Part shown: positions 6,507 to 12,404 of the stretch, in pieces
Numbering within the stretch: the stretch's first letter is position 1
How the letters are laid out: every line of letters begins with the position of its first letter
Source of the DNA: an uncultured Ruminococcus sp.
GTDB lineage: Bacteria > Bacillota > Clostridia > Oscillospirales > Ruminococcaceae
Reading direction: 5' to 3'
Assembly: GCA_937907215.1 (NCBI GenBank)
Contig: CALESG010000107.1
Location: forward strand, 1 to 12,404
DNA length: 12,404 nucleotides
Position numbers and translations under genes: made by a program
Notes under the pieces: model-generated
The model's database searches: none
What the model saw: only the letters and a program-made list of their open reading frames with translations
Told to the model about the DNA's origin: nothing

Positions 6507-8417
6507 ATGAAAAAAATTCTGAAAAAATTCCGATACCGAAAGATCATTCTTGCAGCAGCGGACGCATTTATCATTGCGGTTTCGGCACTGATAAGCAACT
6601 TTTTGCTTGCGGCAGTGGATTTTAACATTTCCAACAGGCATCTGATGGTCTCAATTGTCATGAGCGTGGTCTGCTGCGGATTCTGCCTGCTGGCATTCGA
6701 TGCGTACAACAAATTGTGGAGGTATTTCAACATTCGGGATTACCTTTCCTGTGTAGGCGGCGTGCTTTTGGGAATGGCTGTTTCAAGCCTTTTTTTTGAG
6801 ATAATGACGGGAAATATTGACGTTGTCTACACTGCAATTCATTTCATGATTGCAACACTGGGGATATGTGCATTCCGTTTCCTGTTCAAGAGGACGTTTA
6901 TCGACCTTACCAATGCCGGACATCAGGAATCGCAGTGCAAACGCACCATGATTATCGGCGGCGGACAGGCTTGTAAAATGCTTTTAAAAGAGATACACAA
7001 TGCGCAGAATTCTCCCAATGAGAATCATTCGGCAATGTTCACGCCCGTGTGCATACTGGACGATGATCCCAAGAAAATCGGTACGGAAATCGGCGGAGTG
7101 ACCGTAGTAGGTACGACTGCAGAGGTTCTGAAATATGTGACGGAACAACAGATCGAGCAGATTATTTTCGCCATTCCATCTTGTCTGGAGGACGAGAGTC
7201 AGCGCATTCTGAATCTCTGCTCCAAAACCGAAGTATCGATAAAAATAATCCCATTTATCGGCAATCTGATATTCGACGACGAAAAATCCACACTGCTGGG
7301 ACAAGTCCGCGATATTCGTGTAGAAGATCTCCTCGGACGTGAGCCGATCAGATTTGACAATACCGACATCAGGAATTTCATCAGCGGAAAGATCTGCATG
7401 GTAACGGGCGGCGGCGGTTCGATCGGCTCGGAGCTTGTGCGGCAGATCGCCAGATATCGCCCAAAACAAGTCATCATTGTGGATATTTACGAGAACAACG
7501 CTTATGACATCCAGCAGGAGCTTATCATGGAGTACGGCGACGAGCTGAACCTTGTCACGCTTATCGCAAGCGTCCGTGACTACTACCGCATGAACCAGAT
7601 TTTCTCCCGTTTCAAGCCGGATATCGTCTTTCATGCGGCGGCGCACAAGCACGTTCCGCTGATGGAGGATTCCCCCATGGAAGCTATCAAAAACAACGTG
7701 ATCGGCACTTTCAACACGGCGACTCTCGCACAGTTCCACGATGTAGAAAAATTCGTGATGATCTCCACTGACAAGGCGGTCAATCCCACCAACGTCATGG
7801 GGGCATCCAAACGCTGCTGCGAAATGATCGTGCAGTATCTCTCCCAGCAAAATGAGGGAAGAACGCAGTTTGTCACGACCAGATTTGGTAACGTCCTCGG
7901 CTCAAACGGCTCGGTCATTCCGAAATTCAAGCGGCAGATCGAACAGGGAAAGCCGGTCACGGTAACCCATCCTGACATTATCCGCTATTTCATGACGATT
8001 CCCGAAGCTGTCAGCCTTGTGATGGAGGCGGCAGCAATAGCAAAGGGCGGAGAAATTTTCGTCCTCGATATGGGACAGCCAGTGCGGATCGTTGCCCTTG
8101 CGGAGAATCTGATCCGTATGTACGGAAAAATTCCGTATAAAGATGTTGAAATTAAATTCACGGGACTGCGCCCCGGCGAGAAGATCAAAGAGGAACTGCT
8201 CATGAACGAGGAGGGCTTGAAAAAGACCGCAAACAAGCTGATCTTCATTGGACGTCAAATTGAGATCGACGAAGAGAATTTCCCGAATCGTCTGAGAAAG
8301 CTGCGGAATGCCGCTGAAAGAAATGACGAAGACGCAGCGATACGGGCGATGCATGAAATGGTTCCCACATTCATCACGCCGGAAGAATTCAACAAGAAAG
8401 TACTTGTGGCAGTCTGA
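6507..8417 (+). CDS. CapD/FlaA1/WbpM-type UDP-sugar 4,6-dehydratase (membrane-anchored SDR)
   Basis: This 636-residue protein has the full family layout. About four N-terminal membrane helices span roughly residues 12-125. A CoA-binding-like Rossmann domain begins at MIIGGGQA (148-155). The catalytic short-chain dehydrogenase domain begins at VTGGGGSIGSE (299-309), the NAD(P) loop. The active site reads ISTDKAVNPTNVMGASKR (419-436), with M431-x-x-x-K435 where ordinary SDRs have Y-x-x-x-K. This Ser-Met-Lys arrangement is known from WbpM-like large 4,6-dehydratases. It likely converts UDP-GlcNAc to the 4-keto-6-deoxy intermediate used for sugars such as QuiNAc, FucNAc or bacillosamine derivatives. 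The exact product is not readable. CAGGTGG (6494-6500) precedes the ATG by 6 bases. Its higher GC content and codon use differ sharply from the upstream genes. Confidence 0.92.
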   Translation: MKKILKKFRYRKIILAAADAFIIAVSALISNFLLAAVDFNISNRHLMVSIVMSVVCCGFCLLAFDAYNKLWRYFNIRDYLSCVGGVLLGMAVSSLFFEIMTGNIDVVYTAIHFMIATLGICAFRFLFKRTFIDLTNAGHQESQCKRTMIIGGGQACKMLLKEIHNAQNSPNENHSAMFTPVCILDDDPKKIGTEIGGVTVVGTTAEVLKYVTEQQIEQIIFAIPSCLEDESQRILNLCSKTEVSIKIIPFIGNLIFDDEKSTLLGQVRDIRVEDLLGREPIRFDNTDIRNFISGKICMVTGGGGSIGSELVRQIARYRPKQVIIVDIYENNAYDIQQELIMEYGDELNLVTLIASVRDYYRMNQIFSRFKPDIVFHAAAHKHVPLMEDSPMEAIKNNVIGTFNTATLAQFHDVEKFVMISTDKAVNPTNVMGASKRCCEMIVQYLSQQNEGRTQFVTTRFGNVLGSNGSVIPKFKRQIEQGKPVTVTHPDIIRYFMTIPEAVSLVMEAAAIAKGGEIFVLDMGQPVRIVALAENLIRMYGKIPYKDVEIKFTGLRPGEKIKEELLMNEEGLKKTANKLIFIGRQIEIDEENFPNRLRKLRNAAERNDEDAAIRAMHEMVPTFITPEEFNKKVLVAV

Positions 8418-8426
8418 GGAGGAGAA

Positions 8427-9905
8427 ATGGAAAATACATATTCGATAAAAAATATTTTACGGCTTCTGATCAATAAATTGTGGCTGATAATTATACTAAT
8501 TGTAATCGGCGGAGGCGCGGCGTTTGCATTTTCTAAATTCGTATTGCCGCTGCAATATTCCTCGCATATCACGATGTACGTGCAGAGCTACACAGGTATT
8601 TCCGAAAGTAACGAAAATCAGAACAACATCAGCAACTCCAAGCAGCTTGTAAATACTTATATGGAGGTTTTAAAAGACGATGCCGTAATGAACGGTGTCG
8701 GAGATATGCTCGTAAAGCAGCATAAAAACGGCATCCTTAAAGAGTGTTTTAATGTCAATGAGGAAGGGAGGATCAATCCGGAATCTATCAGAAATTGTCT
8801 GACGATAAGTTCTGTGAATGATACCTCTGCGGTAAAGATCGTTGCAACAACGAAGGATGCGGAACTTTCGGCTATGATCTGCAATAATCTGACGCAAATT
8901 GCTCCGGAATACGTAAAGAAAGCGGTTGGCGTAGGCTCTCTCAACACTATTGATCAGGCGAAAATCTACAAGACACCTGTTGCTCCGAATGTGACGAAGA
9001 ACGCTGTAATTGGCGCTCTTGCAGGTATGATGGCTGCAATTCTGATAATTTTTCTGATCGATTTTTTTGACAATACAATTAAGGATTCCGAAACAATTTC
9101 CAAGAAACATCAGCTTGCGGTGCTCGGAGAAATCCAGGAAAGGGGAACAAAAAAATCACGTAAAAAAGAACGCGAGCATTATCTGATCACAGATACAAAC
9201 GTTTCCTTTAATATTACAGAGAGTTATAAAGTCATGCGCACCAATCTGATGTTCTCCCTGTCCACAACGGATAAAAAAATAGTCGCCGTATCCAGCGCAT
9301 TGCCCGGCGAGGGAAAGTCTACGATCGCAGCCAATCTTGCCATTGCGTTTTCGCAGCTCAACGAAAATAAAGTTCTGCTGATCGATGCGGATATGAGAAA
9401 GCCGGTTCAGCACAAGCTTTTTAATGTCAAGAACAACGCCGGAATTGCCGAATATCTAGGCAAAATGAAGCAGAGATCGGAGTGCATCCAAAAATCGGGC
9501 GTTCCGAATCTTGACATCATCACGTCAGGCTCGCTGCCGCCGAATCCGTCGGAATTGTTGGCGTCTGAGCAAATGGAAAAGCTGCTGACGGAGATGTCAG
9601 CGGAGTATGATTATGTCATCATTGATATGCCTCCGGTGAATATTGTGAGCGATCCGCTGACCATTGGCAGGAGCATCTCGGGCATGATAGCGGTCACCCA
9701 TTATGGCAAGACTGCCTATGACGATTTTGCCGATATGATGCGGAAAGTGCAGACCTCCGATACGAAAATTCTTGGCTTTGTACTCAATGAAATCAAGAGC
9801 AGACACAGCGGAAAATACGGCTACAGTAAGAAATACAAGTATTACAGCTACGACGATCAATCGAAGAAAAAAGATGAAAATAAAGAGGATAAGCATGCTG
9901 ACTGA
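8427..9905 (+). CDS. Fused Wzz-type chain-length regulator and BY-kinase (CpsC/CpsD in one chain)
   Basis: This 492-residue protein joins two parts usually separate in Firmicutes. The N-terminal Wzz part has helix 1 at about 17-35, an extracytoplasmic loop, and a second helix at about 190-213 (AGMMAAILIIFLIDFF). The cytoplasmic BY-kinase part has Walker A GEGKST (294-299), Walker A' VLLIDADMRKP (316-326) and Walker B YDYVIIDMPP (394-403). The C-terminus has a tyrosine cluster at Y464, Y466, Y470, Y472, Y473 and Y475, the sites of cyclic autophosphorylation. It should set polymer length and couple export to the phosphorylation state. A very strong ribosome binding site (GAGGAGGAG) precedes the ATG, nine bases after the dehydratase stop. 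The phosphatase gene overlaps its 3' end by 11 bases, so kinase and phosphatase are translated together. Confidence 0.93.
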   Translation: MENTYSIKNILRLLINKLWLIIILIVIGGGAAFAFSKFVLPLQYSSHITMYVQSYTGISESNENQNNISNSKQLVNTYMEVLKDDAVMNGVGDMLVKQHKNGILKECFNVNEEGRINPESIRNCLTISSVNDTSAVKIVATTKDAELSAMICNNLTQIAPEYVKKAVGVGSLNTIDQAKIYKTPVAPNVTKNAVIGALAGMMAAILIIFLIDFFDNTIKDSETISKKHQLAVLGEIQERGTKKSRKKEREHYLITDTNVSFNITESYKVMRTNLMFSLSTTDKKIVAVSSALPGEGKSTIAANLAIAFSQLNENKVLLIDADMRKPVQHKLFNVKNNAGIAEYLGKMKQRSECIQKSGVPNLDIITSGSLPPNPSELLASEQMEKLLTEMSAEYDYVIIDMPPVNIVSDPLTIGRSISGMIAVTHYGKTAYDDFADMMRKVQTSDTKILGFVLNEIKSRHSGKYGYSKKYKYYSYDDQSKKKDENKEDKHAD

Positions 9906-10554
9906 CTATCATTGCCATGTTCTTCCCGGAATCGACGATGGTGCGGAAAATCCCGAAATATCGGAGAAAATGCTTGATCTGATGGAAATGCAGGGCGTCG
10001 GGAGAGTGATCCTGACATCGCATTTTTATCCACACTGTGAAAGCTCCGTGGAGAAATTTTTGAGAAAGAGGGCGGATGCCTTTGCGAAGATCGCACACAG
10101 GACAGAATTTGAGTTTCGTCTCGGGGCGGAAGTTGCGATAGAACGCGGATTTTCGGAGATTCCCGGAATTGAGAAACTTGCCGTCGAGGGTACTGATCTG
10201 ATGCTGCTGGAACTGCCGTTTTCGGGATATGGTCGGTGGGTTTTGGATGAGATCCATAATCTGACCTGTGCGGGAATTTTGCCTGTGTTCGTGCATATTC
10301 ATCGGTATATCGGGCTGTACACAAAATCGCAGCTTGATGAAATTCTGAATACAGATGCGATTTTTCAGGTGAATACGGAGGCGTTCGCAAATTTTCGTGA
10401 GCGCAGATTTGTGAAGAATCTGATCCGCTCCGGTGCTAAGATTGTATTCGGGAGTGATGCGCATGATCTACATGACAGAAAGCCGAATTGGGATTTGCTG
10501 AGAAAGAAGGTCAAAGCAGAAGTTATAGACGGCGCTGAGGTCATCTTGAAATGA
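9895..10554 (+). CDS. CpsB/CapC-family PHP-type tyrosine-protein phosphatase
   Basis: This 219-residue protein opens with DYHCHVLPGIDDGA (4-17), the metal-binding PHP motif diagnostic of CpsB/CapC manganese-dependent phosphatases. Other predicted metal ligands or motifs are TSHFYPH (41-47), GAEV (77-80), VHIHRY (133-138) and GSDAHD (186-191). It should remove phosphate from the tyrosine cluster of the BY-kinase encoded just upstream, resetting the polymerisation cycle. The ATG at 9895 is set by AGAGGA 5 bases upstream and by the PHP motif starting at once. A longer in-frame start at 9772 would only translate kinase-coding DNA in another frame. It is somewhat shorter than the ~240-255 residues usual for the family. 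The common HPERY motif is HIHRY here, keeping the His and Arg. Its TGA overlaps another ATG (ATGA at 10551). Confidence 0.9.
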   Translation: MLTDYHCHVLPGIDDGAENPEISEKMLDLMEMQGVGRVILTSHFYPHCESSVEKFLRKRADAFAKIAHRTEFEFRLGAEVAIERGFSEIPGIEKLAVEGTDLMLLELPFSGYGRWVLDEIHNLTCAGILPVFVHIHRYIGLYTKSQLDEILNTDAIFQVNTEAFANFRERRFVKNLIRSGAKIVFGSDAHDLHDRKPNWDLLRKKVKAEVIDGAEVILK

Positions 10555-10685
10555 ATTTGAAAATTAAGGTTTACATAAGACGATTAACTATAATTTATTT
10601 TCAGTCTGAATTTTCCGTTCCTCTTGCATTTTTCTCAATCTGTAGTATGATACCATCAAATCACAATTTACTAAATCAAGACTAG
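10551..10685 (+). other. Possible 5' remnant of a next CPS gene, ATGA-coupled to the phosphatase
   Basis: An ATG at 10551 overlaps the phosphatase stop as ATGA, a classic translational-coupling junction. It opens 44 codons (MNLKIKVYIRRLTIIYF...) before TAG at 10683-10685. The basic-then-hydrophobic start would suit a membrane-associated transferase, but no domain can be recognised. From about 10588 it runs antisense through the end of the recombinase gene. One reading is that a further CPS gene began here and was cut when the recombinase-bearing element arrived. The other is chance. I hold this weakly. Confidence 0.22.
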
Positions 10686-12210
10686 ATGAGTGAGAATAAA
10701 TATATGCTATGAACAAAAGAAAACGTGCCAACCAAAAGAAAACGCACTTTGAATTGTATAAAAATAAGCGTTCTTTGGCAGCTATATGTACGCCTATGTT
10801 GAGATCAAAAGAACCGTCAGCATGGGCGTATATTTTTATCATTTTTTGACAAATGCCATTTAAATCGCTATCCCAATCTTCAAGCATTTGGTGAAAGAGT
10901 GATTCCAATTTATCTGCACTTATAGTTTTCTTTTCTTCTCCTTTAGCAATTATATCTTCCAGTTCAGATTTGCGAACACGCAGCTTGAACATTTCAGTTT
11001 GAAGTTCTGGATAGTCAATGCCTTTTAAAATTGCCTTTGTGCCATTATCAAGTTGTTTGATTATGTCTGCAAGCTCTATACGTTCTGCTTTTAAATCTGC
11101 TGATGCCCCGTTGATGGTGTCAGCAATTTTTTGTGCCATGTCATGAAAATCCAGTCCAAGCAGATAAGCTTTTAAATTCTGAACAACGAAAGTTTCTACC
11201 TCGTCTGCATTTAAATTTTTGCAGGAGCAGGTTCTATTCCTATATTTATTTCCACAGCAGTAATACCTTGTGGAATAACCTTTTTTATTAGTGGAAGTAT
11301 GCCCTACATAATTTGAGCCGCACTGTGCGCATTCAATTAAACCAGACAACAAATAAACTCTTTTAGCCTTATTACAAGCACTATGTTTTCTTTCACTCAT
11401 TCTTTCTTGCACCCTTTCCCATGTATCTTTATCAACAATTGGCGGAATCGAATTTTCTATACGAACAGCGTTTTCATTTGGTAATTTTCCAGTGTATTTA
11501 CCCATGACTTTTACATGATGTTTGCACCAGCTGTATACGCCAACGTAACGCTCATTTTTCAGGATATAATACAAACTATTCTTTCCTATTACTTTTCCAC
11601 GTCTGCCACGCACTTGCCCTATAGCAGATAAAATTTTCTCATAACTGCTGCCATTGGCGTACATTGTAAAAATCTGATTAACAATACGAGCTTCTTCTGG
11701 AACAATGACATATTGTCCGTTTACTATCTCATAGCCGAAATTCGGTGTACCGCCTAAGAATTGCCCTGTTTTTGCTTTTGTTGCAATACTGTCCATAGAC
11801 TTCTGACGGCTTGTAAGAACATGGTGCTGTCCAAGTCCGACAGTGATCAGTTCCGTTAGATAATCAGCAGGGTTGAGAATATCACCGATCTTATCTTCTA
11901 CAGAAATGACCTGAATGCCTAAAACTGCCATCTGCTTGCGGAAACCGAACCAGTCGGAAACATCACGGCTGCCACGTGAAATATCATAGATAACCACAGC
12001 ATCAAATTTATGCTGTTTAGCGGCTTCACAGAGGGCTTGAAATGCCGGACGGTCAATGTTAGTACCGCTATAAGCTTCATCTGCGTAACGTGCCGCAATG
12101 GTGATGCCGTGACTGCCGCAATACTCTTCGATTTTCCGCATCTGGTATTCAATACTGCTTGATGTCTGATGCTCCGTACTGTAACGGGCATATGCTGCTG
12201 CTTTTTTCAT
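10588..12210 (-). CDS. Large serine recombinase (resolvase/invertase catalytic domain, recombinase domain, zinc ribbon)
   Basis: This 540-residue protein has the full layout of a large serine recombinase. The catalytic domain begins YARYS with R9 and nucleophile S11 and includes ISRGSRD (77-83; R79, R82). The 'recombinase' DNA-binding domain spans about 155-270 (GGTPNFGYEIVNGQYVIVPEEARIV begins it). A zinc ribbon follows with C294/C297 and C318-C330 cysteines, then a coiled-coil region at about 370-430. Such enzymes integrate and excise phages, conjugative or mobilisable elements, or invert DNA, at specific att sites. All visible catalytic residues are present. The ATG at 12208-12210 (read on the - strand) has AAGGAGG (12221-12227) 10 bases upstream. 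After the usual end motif DGSFDLNIGVHI (465-476), about 64 odd, hydrophobic residues follow, probably read-through into a junction. It converges on the CPS operon with no terminator visible between them. Confidence 0.92.
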   Translation of the reverse strand: MKKAAAYARYSTEHQTSSSIEYQMRKIEEYCGSHGITIAARYADEAYSGTNIDRPAFQALCEAAKQHKFDAVVIYDISRGSRDVSDWFGFRKQMAVLGIQVISVEDKIGDILNPADYLTELITVGLGQHHVLTSRQKSMDSIATKAKTGQFLGGTPNFGYEIVNGQYVIVPEEARIVNQIFTMYANGSSYEKILSAIGQVRGRRGKVIGKNSLYYILKNERYVGVYSWCKHHVKVMGKYTGKLPNENAVRIENSIPPIVDKDTWERVQERMSERKHSACNKAKRVYLLSGLIECAQCGSNYVGHTSTNKKGYSTRYYCCGNKYRNRTCSCKNLNADEVETFVVQNLKAYLLGLDFHDMAQKIADTINGASADLKAERIELADIIKQLDNGTKAILKGIDYPELQTEMFKLRVRKSELEDIIAKGEEKKTISADKLESLFHQMLEDWDSDLNGICQKMIKIYAHADGSFDLNIGVHIAAKERLFLYNSKCVFFWLARFLLFIAYIYSHSSSLDLVNCDLMVSYYRLRKMQEERKIQTENKL

Positions 12211-12220
12211 TTTTTTAATT

Positions 12221-12227
12221 CCTCCTT
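12221..12227 (-). promoter_or_regulatory. Recombinase ribosome binding site, overlapping an opposing promoter
   Basis: Read on the - strand the bases are AAGGAGG, a perfect Shine-Dalgarno sequence, 10 bases before the recombinase ATG. The same bases share two positions with the -35 box of the rightward promoter, so polymerase bound there, or its antisense transcript, lies directly on the recombinase leader. I found no convincing -35/-10 pair for the recombinase on the - strand. AT-rich -10-like boxes exist near 12245-12258 but lack a good -35. Confidence 0.75.
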
Positions 12228-12254
12228 GACATTTTAGGAAGAATATACTATAAT
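12226..12254 (+). promoter_or_regulatory. Perfect consensus sigma-70/SigA promoter pointing away from the recombinase
   Basis: TTGACA (12226-12231), a 17-base spacer (12232-12248) and TATAAT (12249-12254) match the consensus at all twelve positions with optimal spacing. Transcription should start near 12260-12262 and run rightward. No reading frame of useful length follows: the first ATG is ended at its third codon. An intrinsic terminator begins about 30 bases downstream of the start. The promoter's obvious product is therefore a short untranslated RNA. Confidence 0.8.
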
Positions 12255-12287
12255 AAAAATGTGTTAAATTCTTAAAATAGCATATTC
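12241..12287. repeat. Imperfect dyad upstream of the recombinase; candidate recombination or operator site
   Basis: GAATATAC (12241-12248) is mirrored by GCATATTC (12280-12287), with 7 of 8 positions complementary. The symmetry continues weakly inward around a centre near 12264, giving about 15 of 23 complementary pairs. Large serine recombinases bind imperfect dyads of about 40-50 bp, often next to their own gene, so this could be an att site. AT-rich DNA gives such dyads by chance, so confidence is low. Confidence 0.3.
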
Positions 12288-12330
12288 CATAGACCGTCTC
12301 ACTGCTGCGAACAGTGGGGCGGTCTTTTTT
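12261..12330 (+). ncRNA. Predicted ~70-nt antisense small RNA over the recombinase leader
   Basis: This span is defined by the consensus promoter on its left and the terminator on its right. It would give a transcript with a ~30-nt AU-rich, mostly unpaired 5' part and a 13-bp terminator hairpin. It lies opposite the 5' untranslated region that any recombinase mRNA starting beyond 12261 (on the - strand) must have, so it is complementary to it. By analogy with antisense control of transposases (for example RNA-OUT of IS10) it could limit recombinase expression. That role is inferred. Transcription itself is a prediction from sequence. Confidence 0.5.
12292..12330 (+). terminator. Strong intrinsic terminator, rightward
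   Basis: The two arms (12292-12304 and 12312-12324) pair over 13 bp: GACCG with CGGTC, TCT with GGG (two G-U pairs), and CACTG with CAGTG. The loop is CTGCGAA, followed by six T (12325-12330). There is no T-run on the opposite strand, so it acts rightward only. Recombinase transcription coming from the right would pass through it. Confidence 0.88.
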
Positions 12331-12404
12331 GTTTTAAAGGGCATTAAACCCCAATGTCATTAACTTAAAGCAGCCCTTGAATGGCAGATAGAATGTCTGG
12401 AAGA
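12331..12404. other. Right edge, no gene supported
   Basis: The final 74 bases carry a short inverted repeat, AAGGGC (12337-12342) and GCCCTT (12373-12378), with a 30-base spacer. No reading frame with a start is present. On the - strand a frame reads LPDILSAIQGLL before a stop at 12365-12367, which could be the very end of a gene entering from the right, but it is too short to call. Confidence 0.3.

Noticed and set aside
6984..8354. Long open frames on the - strand opposite the dehydratase gene (for example 6984-7850 and 7902-8354)
   Set aside because: Their translations lack recognisable motifs and they mirror a clear SDR enzyme. GC-richer codon use commonly leaves the opposite strand open.
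9772..9894. Longer N-terminus for the phosphatase, starting at ATG 9772
   Set aside because: The extra 41 residues are the kinase's tyrosine-rich tail read in another frame. The PHP metal motif begins right after ATG 9895, which has its own ribosome binding site.
9793..10464. Open frame of 223 codons opposite the phosphatase gene
   Set aside because: It is antisense to a gene with a full set of PHP motifs, has a composition unlike a folded protein, and has no ribosome binding site.
10588..12210. Recombinase as an invertase switching the CPS promoter
   Set aside because: It lies downstream of and convergent with the CPS operon, no matching inverted repeats flank a CPS promoter in the window, and its size and domains fit an integrase of a mobile element better.
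12331..12404. Inverted repeat AAGGGC/GCCCTT as a second terminator, and a - strand gene end
   Set aside because: The stem is only 6 bp with a 30-base loop and no T-run, and the reading frame has too few codons to support a gene.
1..12404. CRISPR array, tRNA/rRNA genes, toxin-antitoxin pair or other defence island
   Set aside because: I saw no regularly spaced repeats, no cloverleaf or rRNA-like sequence, and no gene pair of that type. The helicase fragment is too degraded to indicate a working defence system.

Overview
The window carries the 3' part of a capsular/exopolysaccharide (CPS) biosynthesis locus, followed by a site-specific recombinase gene on the opposite strand. The organism is most likely a low-to-mid GC Gram-positive of the class Clostridia, perhaps Ruminococcus-like. 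This is an inference from strong GGAGG-type ribosome binding sites, short intergenic gaps, an EpsG/Wzy + Wzx + bacterial tyrosine kinase (BY-kinase) + PHP-phosphatase gene set, and the style of the large serine recombinase. No rRNA or tRNA is present to fix the taxonomy.

Region 1 (1-6206, + strand, visibly AT-rich) is the serotype-specific block. It holds a 5'-truncated GT-B glycosyltransferase, an EpsG-type repeat-unit polymerase, a polysaccharide pyruvyl transferase, a nitroreductase-like flavoprotein with an N-terminal extension, a Wzx-type flippase and a VanZ-family membrane protein. The genes are tightly packed with individual Shine-Dalgarno sites and read as one operon that begins before the window. 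Together they would add sugars and acidic pyruvate ketals to a lipid-linked repeat unit, flip it across the membrane and polymerise it.

Region 2 (about 6240-6505) is gene debris: a frameshifted N-terminal fragment of a DEAD/DEAH-type helicase, broken exactly in its Walker A motif. It sits at the point where base composition changes.

Region 3 (6507-10554, + strand, clearly higher GC) is the conserved block: a CapD/FlaA1/WbpM-type UDP-sugar 4,6-dehydratase, a fused Wzz/BY-kinase (CpsC+CpsD in one chain) and a CpsB/CapC-type PHP tyrosine phosphatase. They supply a deoxysugar precursor and control chain length through a kinase/phosphatase cycle. These modulatory genes lie downstream of the assembly genes here, whereas many Gram-positive CPS loci have them first.

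Region 4 (10555-12404) holds a 540-residue large serine recombinase on the - strand, convergent with the CPS operon. Its 5' flank is the least expected part of the window. A perfect consensus sigma-70/SigA promoter (TTGACA, 17 bp, TATAAT) points away from the recombinase, overlaps the recombinase ribosome binding site, and runs within about 40 nt into a strong intrinsic terminator. This predicts a roughly 70-nt RNA antisense to the recombinase leader. An imperfect dyad in the same stretch is a candidate recombination site. The last ~70 bases hold no gene I can support.
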